Assembly (NCBI GenBank): GCA_025936115.1
Contig: JAICTZ010000021.1
Location: 56,143 to 120,142, forward strand
Reading direction: 5' to 3'
Source: Polyangiaceae bacterium
Lineage (GTDB): Bacteria; Myxococcota_A; Polyangia; Polyangiales; Polyangiaceae
Length of the DNA: 64,000 nt
A program made the translations under genes and the position numbers. This document shows, piece after piece, positions 14,733 to 23,664 of the stretch. A model generated the notes under the pieces. That model did not search any database. It had not been told where the DNA came from and saw only the letters and a list, made by a program, of their open reading frames with translations. The first letter of the stretch is position 1. Each line of letters starts with the position of its first letter.

Positions 14733-17174
14733 ATGACGATCGGCTCGGCGTCCGAGAGCGACGGGGACCGCGATGCGGGGGCCGATTCGGCACGCAGCGC
14801 CGCGGCGTTGCCGTTCGCCGCGACGCTGGCGCTGTTCGTGGGGTCCGGCGCCGCGGGGCTAGTCGATCAGGTTTGCTTCTCGAAGTACCTCTCGTACGTG
14901 GTGGGGGCGACGGCTTACGCGGTGAGCGCAGTGCTCGCGGCGTTCATGACGGGGCTCGCGCTCGGCGCGCACTTCGGCGGGAAGGTGTCGCTCAGGGTCG
15001 CGCGGCCCGTGGTGGTGTACGGCTGGCTCGAGCTCGTGGTGGCGCTGGCCGTCGCGATCGCGCCGCGTGAGTTCGAGGCGCTCGGAACGCTGTATGCGAG
15101 TCTGGCGCGGAGAGCGCCTGAGTCGCTCGCGGTGCTGTCGGCGCTGCGCTGGTGCGTGGCGCTCGTGATTGTGGTGGTGCCGACGACGGCAATGGGCGCG
15201 ACGTTGCCGATCCTCACGCGCGCGCTCCGAGACGGTGAAGGAGCACTTTCGCGCGACCGTCAGCTCGGTGCGCTGTATGCCGCCAATACGTGTGGCGGCG
15301 CGGGCGGAGCGCTGCTCGCGGCGTACGTCGCGCTGCCGCTCTTCGGGCTGAAAGGGACGGTATGGGCCGCCGCCGCGTTGAGCGCGCTCGTCGGCGTCGC
15401 CGCGCTGAGACTCGGCCGTGAGGTGGGCCCGGCGTCGCTCGGCACGGAACGGGAGGCTTCGACGCTCACGACGCGTGAGCTGTTCGAGCCGACCGAGCGT
15501 GAAGTTGCGGTGCTCATCGCGCTAGGGTTTGCGTCGGGGTGTCTGGCGTTCGCGGCGGAGGTGATTTTCACGCACTTGCTCGCGCTCTTGATCGGCAATA
15601 GCGCGTACGCCTTTGGCCTGATTTTAGCGGTATTTTTGTGTTGTCTGTTCGTGGGAGCGGCCCGCGCGGCGGCGTTTCGAGCTCGCTTCGGCGACGCGGC
15701 GCTCGGCATCGGCTTGGCGGCGACGGCGCTCGCGCTCGGGCTCACTCTACCGATTTGGGACCAGTTGCCGCGCTTGTTCGCGGCGCTCGGGCCGGTGGTC
15801 GTGACGTTCAGCGGTCGTGAAATCGTGCGCGCTCTCGCTGCATTCTTGGCCTTGTGCGTACCGACGACGCTGATGGGGCTCACCTTCCCGCTGCTCCTGC
15901 AGCAGGTCGCGCGCACGAGCACGCCGAGTCACTGGGTAGGACGCCTCACGGCAGTGAACACGCTCGGCGCCGTGTTCGGTGCCCTCGTCACAGGCTACGG
16001 CGTTTTGCCGTGGCTCGGCTCGCAGCGTTCACTCGAGCTCGTGGTGGTGCTGTTTGCGCTTGCTGCGCTCGCGGCGGCGTCCCTGGCGCTACCCAAGTTT
16101 CGACGCAGGATCCTTGGGTTCGCAGCCGTGGCAGGCGTGCTCGCACCGCTCCTGCCACGTTGGGATCTCGCCCGGCTCACCGGTGGCTCGAACGTCTACT
16201 TCGAGCGCTGGAGTGAGCCCGAGTCGATCCCGTTTCTGCGCGAGGACGTGCATGGCGGGGTGACGACGGTGACGCGCAATCACGGCGTGCTCACGTTGCT
16301 GACGAACGGCAAATTCCAGGGGAATACAGGGTGGGAGATGAGCGCGCAGCGTTTTTTTGCGCACTACCCTTCCCTGTTCGTTTCGCATTTCGACCACGCG
16401 CTCGTGATTGGGCTCGGCACCGGTACGACGCTCGGCACGCTCGCGGCGTACCCGTGGCGGAAGCTCGAGGTCGCAGAGATTTCGCCGTCGATCGTGGAGG
16501 CCGCGCGTGCGTATTTCCGCGCGGGCAATCTGGGCGCCATCGACGATCCGCGCGTGACGGTGCATCACGCCGACGGGCGCAACTTCGCGCTCGTCGACGA
16601 CGGACGGTACGACCTCATCGGCATGGAGCTCTCGAGCATTTGGTTCGCGGGGGCATCGAGTCTCTACAGCCGCGAGTTTTACGCGCTCGTGCGCTCGCGG
16701 CTCGCGCCGGGCGGCGTGTTCCAGCAATGGGTGCAGCTCCACCACGTCTACCGGCGCGATCTCGCAACGGTCATCGGCACACTCCGGAGCGAGTTTGCGC
16801 ACGTGGCGCTCTTTTACGGCGGCGGACAAGGCATTCTCGTCGCCTCTGAAGCTCCCTTCCGTGTTTCGAGTACTCGACTCGACGAGCTCGAAGCGCGCCC
16901 GGCCATGCAGCGCGTGCTCCCCGATCGACGGCATCTGCGCGAGCTCACGGGCGATATCCTGGCGCTCGACGCGGGGCTCGACGCCTTCCTCGACGAGAGC
17001 GCAACGCTCGCCGGGCTCGAGCGCTCGGAGCTGGTCTCGACCGATCAGAGCCTCTATCTCGAGTACGCGACCCCGCGCGGCAACGTGCTGCCGTGGGCGA
17101 CGCGCGAGGCGCTCGTGCGCGATATTTCGCGCTTTCGTGACGAAACGGCGATTGCGAACTTGCTCGCGCCCTGA
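14733..17174 (+). CDS. spermidine synthase-like methyltransferase-fold protein fused to a membrane domain
   Basis: Protein of 813 residues, ATG 14733; upstream codons overlap the tRNA flank. The first about 520 residues hold some twelve to fourteen hydrophobic segments in two blocks, like an MFS-type transporter. The C-terminal about 290 residues are a SpeE-like Rossmann domain: GLGTGTTLG near 558, EISPSIVEAARAYF, HADGRNF, and a YDLIGMELS strand. Family members pair polyamine-synthase-like domains with transmembrane regions, and their substrates are mostly unknown. The motif usually carrying the catalytic Asp of aminopropyltransferases is not convincing, so another nucleophile substrate is possible. 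Confidence 0.75.
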   Translation: MTIGSASESDGDRDAGADSARSAAALPFAATLALFVGSGAAGLVDQVCFSKYLSYVVGATAYAVSAVLAAFMTGLALGAHFGGKVSLRVARPVVVYGWLELVVALAVAIAPREFEALGTLYASLARRAPESLAVLSALRWCVALVIVVVPTTAMGATLPILTRALRDGEGALSRDRQLGALYAANTCGGAGGALLAAYVALPLFGLKGTVWAAAALSALVGVAALRLGREVGPASLGTEREASTLTTRELFEPTEREVAVLIALGFASGCLAFAAEVIFTHLLALLIGNSAYAFGLILAVFLCCLFVGAARAAAFRARFGDAALGIGLAATALALGLTLPIWDQLPRLFAALGPVVVTFSGREIVRALAAFLALCVPTTLMGLTFPLLLQQVARTSTPSHWVGRLTAVNTLGAVFGALVTGYGVLPWLGSQRSLELVVVLFALAALAAASLALPKFRRRILGFAAVAGVLAPLLPRWDLARLTGGSNVYFERWSEPESIPFLREDVHGGVTTVTRNHGVLTLLTNGKFQGNTGWEMSAQRFFAHYPSLFVSHFDHALVIGLGTGTTLGTLAAYPWRKLEVAEISPSIVEAARAYFRAGNLGAIDDPRVTVHHADGRNFALVDDGRYDLIGMELSSIWFAGASSLYSREFYALVRSRLAPGGVFQQWVQLHHVYRRDLATVIGTLRSEFAHVALFYGGGQGILVASEAPFRVSSTRLDELEARPAMQRVLPDRRHLRELTGDILALDAGLDAFLDESATLAGLERSELVSTDQSLYLEYATPRGNVLPWATREALVRDISRFRDETAIANLLAP

Positions 17175-17238
17175 GCGAGGCGCGCACGCACGCCAGTCGC
17201 CCGCCGACGCATGCGAGCAGCCGCGACGTACGCGGCGT

Positions 17239-18282
17239 TCAGGCGCTCTGCGCGCGCTGCCGCTTCGGGGCCATCGCGACGAGCGCCGGTTCTTCGGCTC
17301 CGGCCGGCGAGAGCTCGATGTACGACGACTCCGCTTGGCGCGCGTGGCGGGGAATGCCGGTGTGCAGGCGCGCTCGCTCGAGCATGGCGGCGCAGAGCGC
17401 GTCGAAGTCGAAACCAGCCGCCGCGGCGATTTTCGGCAAGAGGCTCGTCTCCGTCATGCCGGGCAGCGTGTTCACTTCGAGCACGTATTCGTTCTGGCCC
17501 TCGGTGACGAGGAGGTCGACGCGAACGGCGCCGGACGTATCGAGCGCCTGCGCCGCGCGCTCGGCCAAGTTCAAAATGCCGCGATAGCGAGCAGTCGGCA
17601 GTCGCGCGGGCATGAAGTACTCCGTGAGGCCCGGCGTGTACTTCGCCTGGTAGTCGTAGACCCCGCCGGCCGGCGCGATTTCGATGGCGCCGAGCACGCG
17701 GCCGTCGAGGATGCCGACGGCAATTTCTTTACCGCTCACGAAGCGCTCGACCAGCAGCGAGGAATCGTAGGTGAGCGCGTCGAGTACGGCGTTCCGCAGC
17801 TCGCTCGGACCGTCCGCGCGCGCGACGCCGAGGCTCGAGCCCTCACGCCGCGGCTTGACGATCACGGGGAAACCGAACGAGCCGTGCACCTCGTCGAGGT
17901 CGTCGAGCTGCGACGCCTCGAACGTGTAGTACGGCGGCGTCGGCACGTTGTGCAGGCGAAACATCTCTTTCGCCTTGAGCTTGTCCATGGCGAGCGCGCT
18001 CGAGAGGACGCTCGAGCCCGTGTAGGGGATGCCGATGAGCTCGAGCAGGCCTTGCACGCAGCCGTCTTCACCGAGCCGGCCGTGAAGAGCCAGGAAGGCC
18101 ACGTCGAGATCCGCGGCGGCGATGGCCGAGTAGGCGTCCGTCTCCTCGCTCAGAATGACGGGCACGACCTCGTGGCCGAGGCGCTCGATCGCTTCGGCGA
18201 CGGCGAGCCCGGAACGCAGGGAAATCTCGCGCTCCGCAGAAGTCCCCCCCATCACCACACCGACACGTCTCACGCTCGTCAT
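17239..18282 (-). CDS. ddl: D-alanine--D-alanine ligase
   Basis: ATP-grasp ligase of 347 residues that makes D-Ala-D-Ala for peptidoglycan in the cytoplasm. Visible family signatures are VGVVMGGTSAEREISLRSG at the start, HGRLGEDGCVQGLLE, PVIVKPRREGSSLGV, and LEVNTLPGMTETSLLPK near the end with the Mg-binding Glu and Asn. The last 40 residues are a variable tail. It is followed on the same strand direction by no wall gene; upstream lies the PP2C phosphatase gene, 80 bp away and probably a separate transcript. Confidence 0.95.
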   Translation of the reverse strand: MTSVRRVGVVMGGTSAEREISLRSGLAVAEAIERLGHEVVPVILSEETDAYSAIAAADLDVAFLALHGRLGEDGCVQGLLELIGIPYTGSSVLSSALAMDKLKAKEMFRLHNVPTPPYYTFEASQLDDLDEVHGSFGFPVIVKPRREGSSLGVARADGPSELRNAVLDALTYDSSLLVERFVSGKEIAVGILDGRVLGAIEIAPAGGVYDYQAKYTPGLTEYFMPARLPTARYRGILNLAERAAQALDTSGAVRVDLLVTEGQNEYVLEVNTLPGMTETSLLPKIAAAAGFDFDALCAAMLERARLHTGIPRHARQAESSYIELSPAGAEEPALVAMAPKRQRAQSA

Positions 18283-18362
18283 GCTCTGGCCTCCAAGGCG
18301 GGTCTAGGACCCTCACCGTTCGGTAGCCAAAGGCGCCCTTTAGGGCCAAGAATCGCGCAAGC

Positions 18363-19106
18363 TCAGCAGACTTCGACGACGATGGCGGTGATGTTGTCTT
18401 TGCCTCCACGGCCGTTCGCCAGATCGATCAGACGATTGACGGCTAAAGCTCCACCTTCCGCGAGGATAGCGGGGATCTCCTCGAGCTTTAGGTAGCCGTG
18501 CAAGCCGTCGCTACAGACGAGGTAGGCGTCGCCGACCGCGGCCTCCCAGATGCTCGTGTCGACCTGCACGTACTCGCGGCTGCCGACCGCGCGCGTGATG
18601 ACGTTGCGCTGCCCGCTGACCTTGGCTTGCTCGGGCGTAATGAGACCCTGCTTGAGCTGCCACGCGATGAGTGTGTGATCTTCCGTCAGTTGTTCGGCCT
18701 CTTGGGCGCGCACGCGGTAGATGCGGCTGTCGCCCACCTGGCCGACGACGAGGTGATTGCCGAAACGCATCATGGCGCTGATGGTCGTGCCCATGCCGGC
18801 CATGCCGCGGTCGAGCTCGGCCATGGCATACAAGAGGTACGTCGCCGCTTGCACGCCCCCCTCGAGCATGCGCGACGCGGCGCGGCCCTTTTCCTCGGTG
18901 AAGGGGAGCGCCTGGCCGAGCATGTCTTTGCCGCGACGCACCATGCCGTTGATGCTGTCGATGGCTTCCCGGCTCGCGACTTCCCCGGCGGCGTGACCAC
19001 CCATGCCGTCGGCGACGACCCAGAGCCCGAGCTCGTCGTCACGCAGGAAGGCGTCTTCGTTGGCTTCGCGCCGCCTACCCACGTCGGTCGCGCCGTACGA
19101 CCGCAT
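18363..19106 (-). CDS. PP2C-family protein serine/threonine phosphatase
   Basis: Soluble metal-dependent phosphatase of 247 residues, the size of bacterial Stp/PrpC enzymes that reverse Hanks-type kinase signalling. Motifs: TDVGRRREANEDAF, VVADGMGGHAAGEVAS, GMGTTISAMM, VGQVGDSRIYRV, SDGLHGYL, and GGKDNITAIVV with the metal-binding Asp residues in place. ATG 19106 is preferred to GTG 19127 because the family starts close to the TDxG motif. Myxobacteria carry many Ser/Thr kinases, but no partner kinase is next to it. Confidence 0.92.
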   Translation of the reverse strand: MRSYGATDVGRRREANEDAFLRDDELGLWVVADGMGGHAAGEVASREAIDSINGMVRRGKDMLGQALPFTEEKGRAASRMLEGGVQAATYLLYAMAELDRGMAGMGTTISAMMRFGNHLVVGQVGDSRIYRVRAQEAEQLTEDHTLIAWQLKQGLITPEQAKVSGQRNVITRAVGSREYVQVDTSIWEAAVGDAYLVCSDGLHGYLKLEEIPAILAEGGALAVNRLIDLANGRGGKDNITAIVVEVC

Positions 19107-19220
19107 TACCAACGTTCCTGAGTCCACTCGGGGAAAACCTTTAGAGAAGCTCTAGCCGACTCTAAACCCTTTGGCACTCGGTTTGCGATGTGCTGAGAAG
19201 TAGTCGAGGGTCTTGCCGAA

Positions 19221-20387
19221 GTGTACGCGCTGCCCTTACGCTCGGTCGTGGCCGGATCGGCGGTCAGTTTCGTCCAGCGTGGCGCAAGCTCGGTGCGGGC
19301 AGCATCCGGGCTCGTCGAGGGCTTTCGAGGCGTGAGCCAAGCCAGCGCTGGGCTTGTCTTTCTCGCCGGCAGCCTCGGCGAACGGGTCGAGGAGGTCGCC
19401 GGCGCTATCGCCGGCGCGGGACTCGGTTTTCCAGTGCTCGTCGCAAGCGGTGCCGGTGTCCTCACCGAACGGGCCGAGCTCGAGGGGGAACCTGCGGCCG
19501 TCGCACTGGCGCTCCGGACGGGCAAGCCGGAAGCCATCGTCACACAAGCGCAGAACGCAGGCGATGCCACCTCGGCGCTCGCGACCCGCCTGGCCGCACT
19601 CGGCCGCGGCCAGGCAGCGACGGCGCTCGTCTTCGCCAAGGCGGACGGCTTCGGCGTGGACGCGATCGAGCCGCTCTACGCGTCGCGTACGGCGAACATC
19701 ATCGGCGCGGGCACACCCGGCTCGGCGCCGATCGCAGCGGTGGATCGAGAGGGCCGACTCGGGCTCGGCATGTGCGGGGCGCTCCTCGTGCGTGGGGTCA
19801 CGCCCGCGCGCGTGCGCTCGTCGCCGGCTTGTCGGCTGCTCATGCCGCTGCGGCCCATCACGGGCGCACGGGGGCCGCTCCTCACCGAGATCGCTGGTGA
19901 GCCCGCGCTCGAGGTCTTGCAGAGCGCGGCGCGCGGACTCGCCGGACAACCCTTGATTTTGGCCGTGATCGCTCCGGAGACGCACGAAGAAGAGAGCGCG
20001 CGCCCCGAGTTCGTCGTGCGCGGCATTCAAGGCGTCGATCCGGCGCGTGGCGCGCTCGCGCTCGGCGGAGAGCTGAAGGCCGGGTGGCGGATTGCCTTTG
20101 CCGTGCGCGATGCGGCGGCGGCCCGCGTCGATCTCGAGCTCTGCACGCGCGATCTCGCACGGGAAGCCGCTGGCGCGGCGCCGCTCTTCGGCGTGTACGT
20201 GAGCTGCGCCGGGCGTGGCTCGCAGCTCTACGAAAACCCTGACGTCGATCTGCGCGTCGTGCGCTCACGTTTTCCCGACGTGCCGTTCGTGGGTCTGCAT
20301 TCGGCCTTCGAGATCGCGCCGTTCGACGGGCGCGCCGCCGTGCACTTCTATACGGGCGTTCTCGGGCTCTTTACGGCGCCGAGCTGA
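19221..20387 (+). CDS. FIST-domain signal protein
   Basis: Protein of 388 residues from GTG 19221 with FIST N and FIST C domains. The first half shows ASAGLVFLAGSLGERVEEVAG and the glycine-rich IIGAGTPGSAP strand. The C-terminal half ends with SCAGRGSQLYENPDVD and VPFVGLHSAFEIAPFDG, the hallmark of FIST C. These domains are thought to sense small ligands such as amino acids. No output domain is fused. The SctV/FlhA-like gene begins 9 bp after its stop, so the two are probably translated together. Confidence 0.85.
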   Translation: MYALPLRSVVAGSAVSFVQRGASSVRAASGLVEGFRGVSQASAGLVFLAGSLGERVEEVAGAIAGAGLGFPVLVASGAGVLTERAELEGEPAAVALALRTGKPEAIVTQAQNAGDATSALATRLAALGRGQAATALVFAKADGFGVDAIEPLYASRTANIIGAGTPGSAPIAAVDREGRLGLGMCGALLVRGVTPARVRSSPACRLLMPLRPITGARGPLLTEIAGEPALEVLQSAARGLAGQPLILAVIAPETHEEESARPEFVVRGIQGVDPARGALALGGELKAGWRIAFAVRDAAAARVDLELCTRDLAREAAGAAPLFGVYVSCAGRGSQLYENPDVDLRVVRSRFPDVPFVGLHSAFEIAPFDGRAAVHFYTGVLGLFTAPS

Positions 20388-20396
20388 AGCGCTTTC

Positions 20397-22436
20397 GTGA
20401 GGCCGGGCCCAGGTGTAGGCTCGCGCGCGTTGGCGGAGATCGGGACAGCCAGAGCGACCGCGCCGGCGAGCGCCGCGGCGGCTTTGCGACTCGCGCAGCC
20501 GAAACGCGGGCTCGGCGCCGCCGATGCCGCGCTCGCAGCCCTCGTCGTGGGCGTCGTCGGCTTGATGATCGTGCCGCTACCGACGCGGCTGCTCGACCTT
20601 CTGATCGCGTCGAACCTCTCGTTCTCGGTGGTGCTCTTGCTCGTGGCGCTCTACGCGTCGGACGCGCTCAAAATCGCCGCCTTCCCGACGGTGCTGCTGA
20701 TCACGACGCTGACGCGGCTCGCGCTCAACGTGTCGGCGACGCGGCTCATCTTGCTGCAAGCGGACGCTGGCGAAGTCATCCGCGCCTTCGGCAATTTCGT
20801 CGTGCGCGGCAACTACGTCGTCGGCGCCGTCATCTTCGCCATTCTGACGATCATTCAATTCGTCGTGATCGCCAAGGGCGGTGAGCGAGTGGCCGAAGTC
20901 GGCGCGCGTTTCACGCTCGACGCCATGCCCGGCAAGCAAATGGCCATCGACGCCGAGCTCCGCTCCGGCGCGATCGACGGGACCCAGGCCCGCGCGCGGC
21001 GGCACGCCCTCGCGCGCGAAAGCCAATTTTACGGCGCGATGGACGGCGCCATGAAGTTCGTGAAGGGCGACGTGATCGCGTCGCTCTTGATCACGGTCGT
21101 GAACATCGGCGCGGGGCTCGCCGTGGGCGTACTGCAGCGCGATATGGAACCCGCCGCGGCGCTCCGCCGTTACGGCTTGCTCACGATCGGCGACGGCCTC
21201 GTGTCGCAAATCCCGTCGCTCGTCATCGCGACGGCAGCCGGCGTCCTCGTCACACGCGTGGCAAGCGAAGAGAGCGAGCAGTCGCTCGGCTCCGAGCTCG
21301 CGCGCCAGCTCTTTGCGCAGCCGCAGGCGCTCAGGGTCGCGGCCGGGTTCGCGTGCTTGCTCGGCGCAGTGCCGGGGCTGCCCGCCCTACCCTTCTTCGT
21401 GATCGGCGGGCTCCTGTTCGCGGCGTCGCGCGTGAAGCGCGCGAGCGCACGGGCCAGGGCCGAAACACAAGCCACCGAGCCGGTGCAGCGACCGGGCGGG
21501 GACGCGGTACCGGCGCGCTTCGTGCCCATGATCGTCCCCTGGTCGCTCGACGTGAGTGAGGATCTCGCGCACCTGTTCGACGATGATTCGCGCGGCGCGA
21601 CGCTCAAACGTCCAGGTTTGCGCTCGGCGGCCGCGGCGCTGCGCGAGCTCCTGTTCCGGGAGCTCGGCGTGCCGCTCCCGCCCGCTCGCCTCGCCGTCGC
21701 GCGCGAGCTCCCGCCGCGTCACGTCGTGCTCTCGCTCCAGGAGCTCCCCGCGCGCGTCATGGAGCTTTCGGCGACGATCGGCGACGCCGAAACGGCGGAG
21801 TTCGTCGTCGGCCAGGCCCTGCCCGTCCTACGCCAGCGGGCGGCGGACTTTCTCGGCATTGCCGAGACGCAAGCCCTGCTCGACCAGCTCGAACAAGTGG
21901 CGCCCGCGACCGTGCGCCAGGTCGTGCCGAAACCGATCGCCGTGACACAGCTCGCGGACGTGCTGCGCCGGCTCGTAGAAGAGCGGCAGAGTGTCCGCGA
22001 CCTCAAGGGCATTCTCGAGGCGCTCGCCCTCGTTGGCCATGCCGAGCGGGATGCCTTGAATCTCGCCGAATTCGTGCGTTCGCAGCAGCGCCGCAGCATC
22101 ACGCACGCGCTCACGCGTGGCCGCGCCGAGCTCGGCGTGCTCTTGCTCGACGCCGCGCTCGAAGACACGATTCGAGGCGCCGTGTCGCGCACGGCCGCCG
22201 GCAGCTTCCTGACGCTTGCTCCTGCCGCGGGTCGCGACATCGTGACGGCGGTGCGGCGCGCGCTCGCGCCGCTCGGCACCGACCTCCCGCCGCTCCTCAC
22301 CCAGCCCGACATTCGGCGTTTCGTGCGCAAGCTCCTCGAGGTCGATTTCCCGGAGCTGCGCGTCGTATCGTACGCCGAGCTCCTGCCCGAGCTCGCGATC
22401 AAGCCGCTCGCGACGGCTCGCGTGACGGATCTCTGA
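20397..22436 (+). CDS. sctV: type III secretion/flagellar export gate protein, FlhA/SctV family
   Basis: FHIPEP-family export gate of 679 residues. About eight membrane segments fill residues 35 to 345, including LIASNLSFSVVLLLVALY, the conserved TRLALNVSATRLIL and FVVIAKGGERVAEVGARFTLDAMPGKQMAIDAEL. The cytosolic C-terminal domain, residues 360 to 679, forms the substrate-docking ring. The complete signature argues for function. No other secretion or flagellar gene is in the window, so it is an isolated copy. Whether it serves a flagellar or a virulence-type apparatus cannot be decided here; SctV is likelier in a gliding bacterium. Confidence 0.85.
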   Translation: MRPGPGVGSRALAEIGTARATAPASAAAALRLAQPKRGLGAADAALAALVVGVVGLMIVPLPTRLLDLLIASNLSFSVVLLLVALYASDALKIAAFPTVLLITTLTRLALNVSATRLILLQADAGEVIRAFGNFVVRGNYVVGAVIFAILTIIQFVVIAKGGERVAEVGARFTLDAMPGKQMAIDAELRSGAIDGTQARARRHALARESQFYGAMDGAMKFVKGDVIASLLITVVNIGAGLAVGVLQRDMEPAAALRRYGLLTIGDGLVSQIPSLVIATAAGVLVTRVASEESEQSLGSELARQLFAQPQALRVAAGFACLLGAVPGLPALPFFVIGGLLFAASRVKRASARARAETQATEPVQRPGGDAVPARFVPMIVPWSLDVSEDLAHLFDDDSRGATLKRPGLRSAAAALRELLFRELGVPLPPARLAVARELPPRHVVLSLQELPARVMELSATIGDAETAEFVVGQALPVLRQRAADFLGIAETQALLDQLEQVAPATVRQVVPKPIAVTQLADVLRRLVEERQSVRDLKGILEALALVGHAERDALNLAEFVRSQQRRSITHALTRGRAELGVLLLDAALEDTIRGAVSRTAAGSFLTLAPAAGRDIVTAVRRALAPLGTDLPPLLTQPDIRRFVRKLLEVDFPELRVVSYAELLPELAIKPLATARVTDL

Positions 22437-22449
22437 TAGAGTCCCGCGC

Positions 22450-23664
22450 TTGGTGCGGGTCGGCATGGTGGAATCGAGCAAGCGCGTTCGGCGCTTCGTC
22501 ACGAGTGAGGTGCCGGCTTGGCTCGCTGCGACGATTTCAGCGGCGGCCGTCCTGCTTTCGCTCGCGCGCAGCTTTTCGCGCCAGGTACATCCCTACGCCC
22601 TGAGCCAATACCAGTACACCTACGCGCACGGCTTTCTGATTCGTGGGCTACCGGGCGAGCTCGCGGAATTCGCCTGTGGCCGTTCGAGCGACTGCCTCGT
22701 CTCGCTCGTCGAAGTCGTGGGCACGGCGTCGGTGCTCGCGTTCGCGCTCGTGCTCTGGCTCGTCGTGCAGGCGCAGAGCCGCTTTGCGCCTGCGGCGAAT
22801 CTCACGCTCGCGGCGTTCGCGTCGGGGCCGCTGCTCGTGCAGATCGGCGCGGGACGTGGCTACCACGACGCGCTCACCCTCACGCTCGGACTCGCCGCAT
22901 ATCACGCGTTCGTCCGACGTCGCTTCGTGGCGAGCGTGCTCCTGTTCAGCCTCGGGCTGCTCGTCCATGAGCTCGTTGCCGTCTACATTTTGCCGCTCTT
23001 TGCGCTGCGTCTGACGCTTTCCCTCGAGCAGCGACCGCTCTTGTTTCGCCAACTCGGCGTCATCGTCGTACTCAGCGTCGCCGCGGTGGCGGTCGTGAAG
23101 CTCGGGCACGCGAGCCCCAAACAGCAGCGCGAAATCGCGAGTCGTCTGGCGGACTCCGAGCACCTGAGCCGGGGCTGGCGCCAATATCGTGCGGCCGGCA
23201 TCGCAGCCGCGCGCACAGAGCCCGGCGATTTGAACGGCGCGCGCTTCCGCGAGCTGGCGCGGCCGCCGCACCCTCGCTATCTCGTACCGCTTGCCCTCGG
23301 GCTCGTGCTGATCTTTCTGCTCTTCGCCTTACACCGCGCGCTGCTCTGGTTTCCACTGTACGCGGCGGCACTGATCGCGCCGCTCGCGATCCTACTCGTC
23401 GCCTGGGACATCGAACGCCTCCTGAGCCTCGCCGGTCTCACCGCGCTCTTCGTCTGCCTGGCGGCGCTGGAGCGAACGGCGGTGCGCCACGCGCCGCTTT
23501 ACGTCCTCGCCGCGACACTCGTCCTGGCTGCGGCGAGCATTCAGACGCACTACAACGTGAGGGGCCGTTACGCGTACAACGGCACGTTGTTCGGCCCCGA
23601 GCGTCAGCGGCCCGTACGTCAGCGGCCCGTGCGTCAGCGCCCCGTGCGTCAGCGCCCGCGCTGA
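22450..23664 (+). CDS. polytopic membrane protein with a repetitive basic tail
   Basis: Protein of 404 residues with about nine hydrophobic segments and no recognised family signature. A loop after the first segment reads YAHGFLIRGLPGELAEFACG, similar in style to bacterial membrane glycosyltransferases, but this is weak. The C terminus is four imperfect copies of RQRPV encoded by a 15-bp tandem repeat, running past the stop of the convergent neighbour by 16 bp. It starts 13 bp after sctV and may belong to that transcript. Confidence 0.6.
   Translation: MVRVGMVESSKRVRRFVTSEVPAWLAATISAAAVLLSLARSFSRQVHPYALSQYQYTYAHGFLIRGLPGELAEFACGRSSDCLVSLVEVVGTASVLAFALVLWLVVQAQSRFAPAANLTLAAFASGPLLVQIGAGRGYHDALTLTLGLAAYHAFVRRRFVASVLLFSLGLLVHELVAVYILPLFALRLTLSLEQRPLLFRQLGVIVVLSVAAVAVVKLGHASPKQQREIASRLADSEHLSRGWRQYRAAGIAAARTEPGDLNGARFRELARPPHPRYLVPLALGLVLIFLLFALHRALLWFPLYAAALIAPLAILLVAWDIERLLSLAGLTALFVCLAALERTAVRHAPLYVLAATLVLAAASIQTHYNVRGRYAYNGTLFGPERQRPVRQRPVRQRPVRQRPR
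23602..23660. repeat. 15-bp tandem repeat, about four copies, at a gene end
   Basis: Unit CGTCAGCGGCCCGTA, with small changes in later copies. It encodes RQRPV steps in the upstream gene and overlaps the stop of the convergent gene at 23649. Such short tandem arrays vary in copy number by slippage. Confidence 0.8.

Noticed and set aside
16795..18495. Open frame across the SpeE-like and ddl genes
   Set aside because: It spans two well-supported genes in another frame and on the opposite strand, and has no recognisable domain.
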